From positions 471,939-535,938 of the forward strand of contig JAXDFZ010000024.1 in the NCBI GenBank assembly GCA_034665305.1: 64,000 bases of DNA, written 5' to 3'. The notes under the pieces were generated by a model. It worked only from the letters and a program-made list of their open reading frames with translations, made no database searches and was not told the origin of the DNA. Of the stretch, positions 42,584 to 50,652 are shown piece by piece. The stretch is from DASXRU01 sp034665305 (GTDB lineage Bacteria > Acidobacteriota > Blastocatellia > Pyrinomonadales > Pyrinomonadaceae). Made by a program: the position numbers and the translations under genes. Position 1 is the stretch's first letter. Each line of letters starts with the position of its first letter.

Positions 42584-43414
42584 TTAGACTGCCGGATCGT
42601 CCACGACTATCGGATGACAAAACTCTATTTGATTAACAGAGCCTCCGCCCGAGCCATCGTCTTCAACGATCGGTGTCAGCTCAAAGCGATCCCCGCCGGC
42701 GGGTGATAGATACTGGTAATAGTCAGGCATGTCACTGTAGACAGCGTTGTCGCTGTAGTCCATGTTCTTGATTTCGATCCGAAACGGAAGGCCCTCAACT
42801 CGCTTCAGCGTGTGCGTCTCTTCCTTGTCGCCGATGTGAATGGTGAACTGCACGCTTTCGGCTTCGATCTGAACGCCGACGGTTTCCGCGACATTGCCAA
42901 AGACTTCGCGGTTCGTGACCTCGCCGTGGCTGTCCTTCTCTACCTTCTCAAAAAATATTTTCGTATCCAATCTGTGAGTATAAAAAAGGCCATTGCTCAC
43001 GCAGATTCTGGTCAACGGATCGCGATCCTTTTCGCTCTTAACGAGGGGCGTGTCGCCGTGCAAGGTATTCATGTTGACGATCCAACGAAAATCATTTGGA
43101 TCAGGTGAGTCGAGTCTCTCAAACTCGCCGGCGCGGTAAATCTGATAGCCTTCCACCGCCGGATTGCCAATCGCGCTAATCTCAATTCTGACGTCGTCTT
43201 TAGGGAGTTTCTGATAGGTGGCGATGTCCTGATAAACGACGACGTCCTGGTCCGCGCCGTCCTGAAACACGGGCCGCTGGATTCTTACGGTCAGCGTGTG
43301 TTTGTCGTCGCGAATCACGGCCACTTCGCCGCGCTGCTGTTCCTGGTTAAAGCTGATGATCCCGAGGCCGGTGAATCTCACCAGCGCGGTTGCGGAACTT
43401 TCGTTAATAGACAT
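42584..43414 (-). CDS. Unknown protein, partner gene of the trypsin-like protease
   Basis: The protein has 276 residues, without signal peptide or membrane segment. It looks beta-rich (ALVRFTGLGIISFNQEQQRG, HTLTVRIQRPVFQDGADQDV, YQIYRAGEFERLDSPDPNDF, VQFTIHIGDKEETHTLKRVE), with a short Gly/Ser stretch near the C-terminus. I do not recognise a family. AGGAG 7 bases before the ATG is strong, and the shared promoter motif lies at 43453-43484. Its position suggests that it is a substrate, inhibitor or adaptor of the protease, which is an inference. Confidence 0.7.
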   Translation of the reverse strand: MSINESSATALVRFTGLGIISFNQEQQRGEVAVIRDDKHTLTVRIQRPVFQDGADQDVVVYQDIATYQKLPKDDVRIEISAIGNPAVEGYQIYRAGEFERLDSPDPNDFRWIVNMNTLHGDTPLVKSEKDRDPLTRICVSNGLFYTHRLDTKIFFEKVEKDSHGEVTNREVFGNVAETVGVQIEAESVQFTIHIGDKEETHTLKRVEGLPFRIEIKNMDYSDNAVYSDMPDYYQYLSPAGGDRFELTPIVEDDGSGGGSVNQIEFCHPIVVDDPAV

Positions 43415-43452
43415 GGTCGTTCTCCTGTGTTTGGGTGGAATAGCTTTCAGGT

Positions 43453-43484
43453 TAAAGTGAGGTTTTCGTCCGAAACGTAACGCA
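43453..43484 (-). promoter_or_regulatory. Putative ECF promoter motif upstream of the unknown/trypsin-like genes
   Basis: Read on the minus strand: GGTGCGTTACGTTTCGGACG, then AAAACCTCACTTTA. CGTTACGTTTC and the (G/C)TCACTT element are about 10 bases apart, as at 48411, 50368 and 53580. The start codon is 39 bases downstream. Confidence 0.55.
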
Positions 43485-43520
43485 CCGAAGCGGAGTTGTT
43501 TTCTTTTTGGCTTACGCGCT

Positions 43521-44891
43521 TTAGGGCCTCGGCTTGGGCGGGGAATTGGAGTTTTCGATCCTGGGCCGCACCGGCTCCGGCCGCGAAGATTTAGTCGGTG
43601 TCGAGGTCTGTTCCGCCATGTGAAACGGTGTCTGAACAGCCTTGAGTGGGAACAGGAAATTTACCGATTCGTTTTTCAACAACTTCGGAATGAGACGCGG
43701 CCCGAAGTTAACCTGCGGACCGGAAGCAGTGACGGTGTAGGTGCCGCGTGCCGGAAGACCGGGGAAAACATAAAAACCCTCGGGATCAGTCGCGCACCTG
43801 CCAGTTCTGTCTCCACTGAGGGTAACGATGACGCCGCTGAGAGGAATAGGCCCATGGCCTACTCGCCCACTTATCTGGTAGACCTCGCGAACCGCGTCGG
43901 CGGAGAAGTCAGCCTTTTCGTCGTGCGATAATTTCGGGAAGGGTCGGGGAGCGAAAGTTAAGTCAGTGCCGGTTGGCACGACGGTGTAACTGCCGTCCGC
44001 CGGTAAATCGGTAAAAGCATAGTCGCCGTGGGTGTTGGTCCTGATCGAACGTTTGACGGTGCCAGTTACCGTAACGCTGATGTCGCTAAGCGGTACTCCC
44101 GCAGACAGCACGCGCCCACTGATTTTATAGAGAGGCAGGCTTGAGAAGTCAGCTAATTCATCATGCGTAAGAGACTCAACGGGGAAACTCGGCGGCGTGA
44201 ACTTCGTTTTTACCGCCACTGGCATCACGGTGTATCGGCCCTCCGCCGGTAAATCAGTGAAGTCATAACTCCCATCCGCTCTGGTCAACGTCGATGCATT
44301 CGTTGATCCGGCCAGCTTGATCGTGATGCCGGCGAGCGGCATATCCGCCTGGGTCACCCGGCCGACGACTTTGTAAAACCGGGCTTTGCCTGAGAAGTCA
44401 GCCGTTTCACTCTTCGCGAGCTTCACGAACGAGCGATTAGGTGGATCGAAACTCGTCTTCAGCAAATCCGGAGTAACGGTGTAATTGCGATCTGCTTTCA
44501 ACTCGCTAAAGGCGTAATGTCCATCCGGATCAGTTACGGTCAGCCGGGTTTGTTCTCCTTCGAGAGTGATCTTGATACCGCCGGCGAATTTATTATCAGC
44601 TTTCACCTGACCGCTGATTGTGAATAGCGCCGGCGCCACCTTTACCACCTCCACTGACCGCGACAGGACAACGGTTGCCAGGAACACAGTCAGTGCACTC
44701 AAGAGCACGAGCCGCCAACTGCGAGCGCGCTTTCGTTTTTTTAACGCCGTCTCTTTCTCCTTGATACGCCGCGAGCCCTCGCGCCATTTGTCGTTATCCG
44801 GCTCGACACCCACCAGTGGCGTGCCGTCGACCAGGCAAAAAGGCGCTGAATCGTCCGCGTAATAAGCACTACAAGTGAAACAGATGCGCAT
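43521..44891 (-). CDS. Membrane protein with zinc ribbon and four carboxypeptidase-regulatory-like repeats
   Basis: The protein has 456 residues from ATG 44891. CFTCSAYYADDSAPFCLVDG is a zinc-ribbon-like N-terminus; a transmembrane segment follows (WRLVLLSALTVFLATVVLS). The rest is four beta-sandwich repeats of about 80 residues, each with a turn like DG-Y-F-L (DPDGHYAFSELKA, RADGSYDFTDLPA, NTHGDYAFTDLPA, DPEGFYVFPGLPA) and then YTV-P. The ATG starts one base before the CHAT gene's stop codon, so the genes are coupled. A Pro-rich tail ends it. The repeats probably face the periplasm or exterior. Confidence 0.8.
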   Translation of the reverse strand: MRICFTCSAYYADDSAPFCLVDGTPLVGVEPDNDKWREGSRRIKEKETALKKRKRARSWRLVLLSALTVFLATVVLSRSVEVVKVAPALFTISGQVKADNKFAGGIKITLEGEQTRLTVTDPDGHYAFSELKADRNYTVTPDLLKTSFDPPNRSFVKLAKSETADFSGKARFYKVVGRVTQADMPLAGITIKLAGSTNASTLTRADGSYDFTDLPAEGRYTVMPVAVKTKFTPPSFPVESLTHDELADFSSLPLYKISGRVLSAGVPLSDISVTVTGTVKRSIRTNTHGDYAFTDLPADGSYTVVPTGTDLTFAPRPFPKLSHDEKADFSADAVREVYQISGRVGHGPIPLSGVIVTLSGDRTGRCATDPEGFYVFPGLPARGTYTVTASGPQVNFGPRLIPKLLKNESVNFLFPLKAVQTPFHMAEQTSTPTKSSRPEPVRPRIENSNSPPKPRP

Positions 44892-44892
44892 T

Positions 44893-47106
44893 TTAGTAAT
44901 TCGTGTACCCACCGAACAGGGAAAACGCCGCCCAGTAAAACGGCGCCCTGGTCGATACCTGATTCAAAATTTGGAGTTGTGCCGCGCGCAAACTTTCGGC
45001 TGAGGACATCCCTTGCTGTTTGCGGTTGCTATGAAAAGCGATCATCAAATCTTTGGTCGGCTCCGAGTCAACTTTCCATTGACTGGCCAGCACGATCGGA
45101 GCTCCCAGCGCGAGGAAAGTTCGAGCTATGCCAATTGCGCCTTCGCTCTTGTTGTAGCGTTCGAATCCCGTCTCGCAGGCTGATAGGACCACCAGTTTCG
45201 TTCGCGTTAACTGGTAGGAGCTCAGCTCAGAAGAGCGCAGCTCGCCACCCGCGAAAAGCAATTTTGAGTTGCTGGGTGATTGCGCGTTGACCAGGAAATG
45301 ACCGGCGAAGTGAATAACGTCAACCGACGAAAAGTCCTTCAAGAATCTGTCCCGCGTAGCTTCCCCGCCGATCAGCGCCACTGGGCTCTCGTAATTGCCG
45401 GCAATTATCTGCGCTTCGACCGCCGCATCTTTCAAATCCGGTAGCTCCGAATACTCCTGCCGATCGAAATCCGGATTGCCGATGCTCAGCACTCTTTCCG
45501 CGCCCTGGTTTTTCCGGCGCGCGTTTTCCGTCGCCAACACAAACACCGAAGCACTCGGTGCGTTAATCAAGGAGAAGTCCTCGATCAGGTATTTCCCTGC
45601 GGGTGAGACTAAGGACGCAAAGGCCAGCTGGTGCAGAGATTTGTCAGGGATAAAGCAAATCTGCTTCCCGGCGGTCAGGTCTGCTGGTATCAGCAGTTGA
45701 TAGAGCTCTCTCGCAGCTTGATCCAGATCGGCCGCCGATCCTTTGCCCAGAATAGCCGCCTGATACGCTTCTATCTTTTGCTGCAGTTCGCCGGAGGTAA
45801 TCGGTTTTACGATCAACTCAAAGCGCGTCTGAGTGAGGACCCAGGTTGCTAGACGGTCAGGCAGCACCGCGTATTGGACGACCTGAATTTGCTCCGGTAG
45901 ACGTTCCTGAATTGCGGTCTTTGAAAGCGAATGACTGACAGCGCCAAACGCTTTTTCGACTTCAGTAAGCGACTTACCCGAGGCGACGAAATCCAGTAGC
46001 GACCGGGCGCGCGATTCCTCAACAAAGTTGAATGCCAGTTCGTCCCGTCCCTGCTTGATTGCGTTCACCGCCGCGGCATCAAAGACGTCCTGTTGATCTG
46101 CGAAAAACGCCTGGCGCAAATTGTCCTCGCGAATCGTCGAGCGATAATCTTCGGATAGTCTCAGAACAATTCGCAGCTCACTGGAAAAGTCGTCCTGCCG
46201 TCCCAGTTGCTCGAAACAGAAAAGCCTGCCCTTATGAATCTCGTAACGGCGGTCGATTACCTCCGGCAGTTGCTGGTCCAACTCGAAAGCCTTCTCATAA
46301 TCCGCCAACGCGCCCTCGTAGTCTTTGGCTTTGCTTCTTACTTTGGCCAGTAACAAATGAATCTCTGAAACCGCACGCGTGTTTTCGTTACTTTCACCAC
46401 GCGCCAGCGCAATTTGCAGCGACTCGTTCGCGTAACGCAAGGCCCTGGGGAAATCCTCCTGCGCCTTCGCCGTGTTGATCAACTGCCGCAGCGAGTCATT
46501 TACCCGCTTCCCGCCCGGATCAATCTGCTGGGCTATCTGCAGGCGCTCGTTGGCCAGGCTAAAGGACGTGGCAAAGAGTTTCAGTTTCAGCGCCAGGTCG
46601 GCAAGCCTCCCTTTCTCGCGCCAGTCCTGGTTCTTACTTTGAAAGTAGACATCCGCCTGCGGGAGCATGGTGCCGGCGTATTCCAGCGCCGCGTCGAACT
46701 CGCCGACTTGTAAGTAATTAACTGCCAGTGCTTCGCGTACGTATTGCATTTCGAATTGATTGTCTCCTGCCGTGGCGAGTCGCAGGGCAGTTTTCAGGTT
46801 CTTATTCGACTCGCTAATTTTATTCTGGCGATAATTGCTCATTCCCAACCAGTAATAGGCAACCGGCTCCAGAATTTTGAACTGACGCTCGCTTGCGATT
46901 GTCACCAAAGCCTGAAATTTCGCTTGGCTATCTCCGACGCGGCTCATATCGGACAAGGAAATGCCAATCCATGCGTCCGCCATCGCGGCCTCATACGCGT
47001 CGCCAAGTCGCGCAAAGAGTCTTCTGCTTCGCTCAAATTCTGACAGCTTCTTTGCATCACCGGTTTTGTCAAACGCGCCGGCAAAAACCTGCTTTGCTTG
47101 CAGCAA
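44893..47106 (-). CDS. TPR-CHAT (caspase-like) protease, C-terminal portion of a split gene
   Basis: The segment has 737 residues from the nearest possible start (TTG 47106), which has no ribosome-binding site. TPR-like helices (about residues 10-340) lead into a CHAT domain with catalytic His (VIHFAGHFLVN) and Cys (VVLSACETGFERYN), plus LHQLAFASLVSP and the ALGAPIVLASQWKVDSEPTK strand. CHAT domains are caspase relatives found in cell-death and defence systems. The frame stays open 17 residues upstream (SELADYYANAPAEALPL) as far as the T-run at 47157-47165, where it would join the TPR protein 47148-48389 after a -1 shift. A fused chain would have about 1,165 residues. Confidence 0.85.
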   Translation of the reverse strand: MLQAKQVFAGAFDKTGDAKKLSEFERSRRLFARLGDAYEAAMADAWIGISLSDMSRVGDSQAKFQALVTIASERQFKILEPVAYYWLGMSNYRQNKISESNKNLKTALRLATAGDNQFEMQYVREALAVNYLQVGEFDAALEYAGTMLPQADVYFQSKNQDWREKGRLADLALKLKLFATSFSLANERLQIAQQIDPGGKRVNDSLRQLINTAKAQEDFPRALRYANESLQIALARGESNENTRAVSEIHLLLAKVRSKAKDYEGALADYEKAFELDQQLPEVIDRRYEIHKGRLFCFEQLGRQDDFSSELRIVLRLSEDYRSTIREDNLRQAFFADQQDVFDAAAVNAIKQGRDELAFNFVEESRARSLLDFVASGKSLTEVEKAFGAVSHSLSKTAIQERLPEQIQVVQYAVLPDRLATWVLTQTRFELIVKPITSGELQQKIEAYQAAILGKGSAADLDQAARELYQLLIPADLTAGKQICFIPDKSLHQLAFASLVSPAGKYLIEDFSLINAPSASVFVLATENARRKNQGAERVLSIGNPDFDRQEYSELPDLKDAAVEAQIIAGNYESPVALIGGEATRDRFLKDFSSVDVIHFAGHFLVNAQSPSNSKLLFAGGELRSSELSSYQLTRTKLVVLSACETGFERYNKSEGAIGIARTFLALGAPIVLASQWKVDSEPTKDLMIAFHSNRKQQGMSSAESLRAAQLQILNQVSTRAPFYWAAFSLFGGYTNY

Positions 47107-47147
47107 CAGCGGTAAAGCTTCAGCCGGCGCGTTGGCGTAATAGTCAG

Positions 47148-48389
47148 CTAACTCAGAAAAAAAAACTCCGAGTTTTGGGTTCGCTCAAAATCGCCGATGA
47201 AGACCATCGCCGCGAGACTTTCGCGGGCCTCCGTTTGGTTGCCGCCGGTCCTCGCCGTCAAGTATCTCTGCGATAGTTGCCAGGGCACCATTACCGTTGT
47301 CAGCAGGCCTTTGGTTTCGTTGTGAATCTTCAGGGCGCGGGCTTTGTCCTGATCTCGATAGGCCGCCATAAAATCGCGGAGGACAACCTCGTCCTTCTTG
47401 AATAGCGTTTGTTCTTTTTCCAGCCCGGCCAGATGCTTCCGCGCTTCGCTGGCCCACGGCGACGATCCGTCTTTTTGCAGATAACGCGCCCACGATTCCT
47501 TCGCCTCGCGCCGCGAGCCCAGCCCCTCTAACGTCAGCGAACGATTAAAGAGTGCCTCGAGCAGGTTTGCGTCCAGTTCGGTGGCCCGAGTGAATTCGTC
47601 CAGCGCGTGGTCCAGGGCTTGGACTCTCTTGGGCGGCGAGGTCTTTGCCAGTTCGTAATAGGCGGAACCAAGATCGTTGTGGAACTTCGCGTTTGAGGCG
47701 TCTAACTTGCTCGCGATTTCCAATTCGCTGATGGCTTCCGGATACTCTTGCTGCGTGAGATGAAACACCCCGAGCGCGTGATGCGTCTGCGCATTTGAGT
47801 TCTTCTCATTGGCATCGATCAGATTGTTTTCGATACGCCGCAAGCGCCCTTGCGCGGCGGGATTCGGCGCACCACGCAATTGCGTCAACGGGGCGTAATC
47901 AAATTCGGAGATGCGCGTCTCCGTCGGCCGCGCCTCGCGGTAAATCGATCGCAGTTCGACGAGCTGGTCCTGATTATTTTTGCTGCTGAAGTAGACGACG
48001 GCAATAGCCGCGGCGATCAGGAGCACTGCAAACGCGCCCGCATACATAGGCTGCCGAAAGAACGAGGCAAGGGAACTGAAGAATGATGGCCGGGCTGCGG
48101 TTGCCGCTGGTCGCGCGAGGGCTTTTTCTCTCAAGGCCTGCGTCAATTCCAGCCGAAAACGTCTATCGGGGTTAGTGCTTAATGTCGCGCGAAATCTTTC
48201 GGCGTCAATTTCATCGAGCCGGCCCAAAACGTAGTCGTTTATCAGGCCGTCTTCCGCCAGGGCCACCTGCGAACAAAAATCCTCGTCCGCAAACAACCGT
48301 TCCTCGATACTCTCGAGCGTGGTTTCATCAGAAACCTGACCCAGAAGGTATTCGCGGATTGTTTTTTCAGACGTCAACGATGGACCCAT
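47148..48389 (-). CDS. Membrane-spanning TPR protein, anti-sigma-like N-terminus
   Basis: The 413-residue product has a helical N-terminus (TIREYLLGQVSDETTLESIE, LAEDGLINDYVLGRLDEID) resembling anti-sigma regions encoded beside ECF sigma factors, a transmembrane helix at about 115-134 (MYAGAFAVLLIAAAIAVVYF), and TPRs afterward (ALGVFHLTQQEYPEAISELE, HNDLGSAYYELAKTSP, ALFNRSLTLEGLGSRREAKE). It ends SEFFFLS, immediately after the nine-T run. I think it is the N-terminal half of a TPR-CHAT protein, not a complete protein. It starts 58 bases behind the sigma factor gene. Confidence 0.8.
   Translation of the reverse strand: MGPSLTSEKTIREYLLGQVSDETTLESIEERLFADEDFCSQVALAEDGLINDYVLGRLDEIDAERFRATLSTNPDRRFRLELTQALREKALARPAATAARPSFFSSLASFFRQPMYAGAFAVLLIAAAIAVVYFSSKNNQDQLVELRSIYREARPTETRISEFDYAPLTQLRGAPNPAAQGRLRRIENNLIDANEKNSNAQTHHALGVFHLTQQEYPEAISELEIASKLDASNAKFHNDLGSAYYELAKTSPPKRVQALDHALDEFTRATELDANLLEALFNRSLTLEGLGSRREAKESWARYLQKDGSSPWASEARKHLAGLEKEQTLFKKDEVVLRDFMAAYRDQDKARALKIHNETKGLLTTVMVPWQLSQRYLTARTGGNQTEARESLAAMVFIGDFERTQNSEFFFLS
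47157..47165 (-). other. Homopolymer frameshift site joining the TPR and CHAT genes
   Basis: Nine T on the coding strand, read as GAG TTT TTT TTT CTG AGT TAG. A -1 slip, or one extra T in DNA or RNA, gives TTT TCT GAG TTA GCT and continues in the CHAT frame without a stop. The sequence upstream gives SEFFF and downstream SELADYYANA, a natural-looking continuation of TPR helices. Confidence 0.7.
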
Positions 48390-48410
48390 GATTCAAACCG
48401 CCCCCAATTC

Positions 48411-48439
48411 AGAGTGTCATCAGGCGGCGTAACGTAACC
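48411..48439 (-). promoter_or_regulatory. Putative ECF promoter motif upstream of the TPR-CHAT gene
   Basis: Minus strand: CGGTTACGTTACGCCGCCTG, then ATGACACTCT. It matches the other three motif copies less well (GTTACGTT-C kept, GACACT for GTCACT) but with the same spacing. It lies within the sigma-TPR gap, 22 bases from the start codon. Confidence 0.4.
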
Positions 48440-48447
48440 GGTTTCTT

Positions 48448-48987
48448 TTAAGCCATACACTCCTGGACGCAGATTTTCAGTTTTTGCTTCGTCCGCATCA
48501 CCCGCATCCGCAGCGCTGTTTGCGTAGTTTGCAGACTTTCGGAAATGCGGCGGTGCAGTTCAATCTTTGCGAGTTTAGCTTCAGAAAAATACTCGAGCAG
48601 GAGAAGGCGGTTCTCAGGCGTAAGCTTATCCAGGCATTGATCGAGGCACTCGCTCGAGAAAGACGGTTCTTCCGGTACTTCGGCGGCAATTGAGATCTCG
48701 TCGATGTTCAGATGCTCCCGTTCTTTCCGCAACGATTCGCGATAGACATTTCGGGCAACGCCGTAACAATAAGCGAGCTTGTTTTCAATTTGCTCTTCCG
48801 AGCTTTTCAGAATTACGCGATTGATGGTCTCATCCGTCAACTCTTCGGCAAAACGGCAACGTCGTTGAGCAAAGAAAGTGGAGAGGCGAAAACGCAGCCG
48901 CTCATATTCCTCGCCCGCGCGATCGCGGTCAGGATTGAGCCACTCAAGAAAGCTGGAGAACTTTTCTCGCGTTACTTCCTTTTTCAC
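48448..48987 (-). CDS. ECF-type RNA polymerase sigma factor
   Basis: The protein has 179 residues. Region 2 includes RAGEEYERLRFRLSTFFAQR and KLAYCYGVARNVYRESLRKE; region 4 is LTPENRLLLLEYFSEAKLAK, ESLQTTQTALRMRVMRTKQK, with the recognition helix at ALRMRVMRTKQKLK. ECF factors direct RNA polymerase to a few target promoters and are usually held by an anti-sigma factor encoded next door. The membrane TPR-CHAT protein downstream is the obvious candidate. Confidence 0.85.
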   Translation of the reverse strand: MKKEVTREKFSSFLEWLNPDRDRAGEEYERLRFRLSTFFAQRRCRFAEELTDETINRVILKSSEEQIENKLAYCYGVARNVYRESLRKEREHLNIDEISIAAEVPEEPSFSSECLDQCLDKLTPENRLLLLEYFSEAKLAKIELHRRISESLQTTQTALRMRVMRTKQKLKICVQECMA

Positions 48988-49098
48988 TTGGATTCCGGCA
49001 GTTGAGGCTGCTCGTGATTCAGAGTAGTCGGGAATTCGGCGCTAGCATACCGCAATTGTTTAAGTATGGATAGTTAGGCAATCTTGCCAAAGAAAGTG

Positions 49099-49135
49099 GC
49101 GGGAGCCTGGGCCGTTACAGGCCTTGGGCTCCCGC
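49099..49135 (-). terminator. Terminator behind the secreted protein gene
   Basis: GCGGGAGCC and GGCTCCCGC, with CAAGGCC/GGCCCA inside, form a long stem on the minus strand, followed by a T-rich CACTTTCTTT. It lies 40 bases after the stop codon at 49175. Confidence 0.65.
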
Positions 49136-49174
49136 GTGAGAGAAGCTCGACTAACCCTGCTCCTCGGTTGTTGT

Positions 49175-50302
49175 TTATTGCTCGTTAAGAGCCGGCTTCA
49201 GCTGAGTGCTGGGAACCTTCTTAATCTCGGCCTGTCGACAATTATTACAGAGGAAGACAGTCTTTGATATTGGCGTCCAATCATTGCATGGGCCCCACAC
49301 GCCGCGCGTGATCCGGTACTTGTGTCCGGTGACGAAGGTGAAGCCCGAAAATACATTAGACATCGGGGTGCTCCACCAGGCGGACGGATTAACCATCGGT
49401 GTGCCGCTCACGTTCCCGGTCACAAGATCAATCTCTTCAACAATCCATGCGAAACCTGCGTTAGGGGGAAGGGCGGTCGCGACGTTCGCTGTGACCTGGT
49501 ACGAGGATGCGTTCCCGGAAGCCAGAGTGGCCGTAAGCGCGAAATCAGGATCGAGCGCGGGACAAGGTTTTCTGATGTCCTGAAGACAGATGCTATCGAT
49601 GTCTCCCCACGAAACGGTATTGCCGTTGTTGGCGGTATTATTGTTCTCGGGCTTGATCGTAATCGTGTTGTACGAATTGTTTGCGGTCCAGTTTGACAGG
49701 GTAACGAAGGTCCACTGAGTTGAAGTTATGCCCGGCGCGGGGATTGAAGGAGTATTCGACGGGTCGCCGATGACGCCAATTTGCGCGCCTGCGGTGGTGG
49801 TTGTATATGTCGCCAAGGGACCGTTCGAGGCGCGCACATTAAACCTCACATATGGTGGCAACGTGGAATTATTGTTCGACCACTTGACACAGGCCGAGAG
49901 CTTATAAGTATGCCCCGCCTGAATGGGTACGTTGGTTTGCGCGATTGCTTCTCCCACAACCTTATTTCCCCACATCCTTATGTATCCAGGGTTGCCGCCG
50001 CATCCCGCCGCCGCGGTTATCTGTGGTGAAAGAAAAGCTGAGACCCAGTTGGGTACTGTGCTGGGAGGGAAATTTCCGTTTCCCACAACGTTGATTCCGT
50101 TCGAGAAGTCTCCATTTTGAAGCAGGTTACACGCCGGCACCGTCGGGAGTGAAACTGAAGGGCCTACCTTCCTTTGTGCTTGGGATGCCGGCCTCTGTGC
50201 CGTGGCCGCCGGTAAAAGTCCTAAAACTGAAAGTAACACCGCTAGCAGTCCGAGGGATGTAGCCAATGAAGAGACGCGCTTTGTTTTGAGTGATCGTGAC
50301 AT
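49175..50302 (-). CDS. Secreted protein with carbohydrate-binding-module-like domain
   Basis: The protein has 375 residues from ATG 50302, which has AGGAG upstream. A signal peptide (LATSLGLLAVLLSVLGLLPA, then ATAQ) precedes CNLLQNGDFSNGIN, the start of a jelly-roll module that resembles CBM-type domains (IQAGHTYKLSACVKWSNNNS, STQWTFVTLSNWTANNSYNT, WGDIDSICLQDI). The C-terminal part (TATLASGNASSYQVTANVAT, AFLC-like NNCRQ) is not recognised. It shares an upstream motif with the subtilase and is probably coregulated with it. Confidence 0.75.
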   Translation of the reverse strand: MSRSLKTKRVSSLATSLGLLAVLLSVLGLLPAATAQRPASQAQRKVGPSVSLPTVPACNLLQNGDFSNGINVVGNGNFPPSTVPNWVSAFLSPQITAAAGCGGNPGYIRMWGNKVVGEAIAQTNVPIQAGHTYKLSACVKWSNNNSTLPPYVRFNVRASNGPLATYTTTTAGAQIGVIGDPSNTPSIPAPGITSTQWTFVTLSNWTANNSYNTITIKPENNNTANNGNTVSWGDIDSICLQDIRKPCPALDPDFALTATLASGNASSYQVTANVATALPPNAGFAWIVEEIDLVTGNVSGTPMVNPSAWWSTPMSNVFSGFTFVTGHKYRITRGVWGPCNDWTPISKTVFLCNNCRQAEIKKVPSTQLKPALNEQ

Positions 50303-50367
50303 GTCTTTTCTCCTAACAGAGTCAAAACTTTGCACGAGGGCTTGCTTCGATTTCGTGCATTCATTTG

Positions 50368-50399
50368 TGAGTGACTTTTCTCCGGAGAAACGTAACGCC
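50368..50399 (-). promoter_or_regulatory. Putative ECF promoter motif upstream of the secreted protein
   Basis: Minus strand: GGCGTTACGTTTCTCCGGAG, then AAAAGTCACTCA. It contains a perfect 14-base palindrome, TTTCTCCGGAGAAA, between the two conserved blocks. The start codon is about 66 bases downstream. The rest of the gap 50303-50652 holds no gene that I can support. Confidence 0.6.
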
Positions 50400-50528
50400 G
50401 CGCATCAAGTCTCGCCTGACGGTTGTGTCTTAAGGTTGGCGGCTTAGCTCAGAAGCTTCAAGTCCGAAAGGGCAGGTTTGTCGAAGAAATAAGGAGCGTA
50501 GTCAAATCCTGATTGGTCGTGCGGGCAA

Positions 50529-50558
50529 GTAGCCCGAGCCGGTGAAGGCTCGGGCTAC
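50529..50558 (-). terminator. Hairpin behind the subtilase gene
   Basis: GTAGCCCGAGCC and GGCTCGGGCTAC form a perfect 12-base stem with a 6-base loop, 95 bases after the subtilase stop codon. There is no T-run, so the termination role is tentative. Confidence 0.45.
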
Positions 50559-50652
50559 CCGGTGCGTGAGAGAATCTCCGGTAATCATTCGATCCTCTAA
50601 GGTCAGAGGGTGGACTGGCTCTAAGCCGGCGCGAGACCGGTTCACCGAGAGC

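Noticed and set aside
45160..45185. tRNA-like GTTCGAATCCCG sequence
   Set aside because: It lies inside the CHAT coding sequence and has no acceptor stem, D arm or anticodon arm around it.
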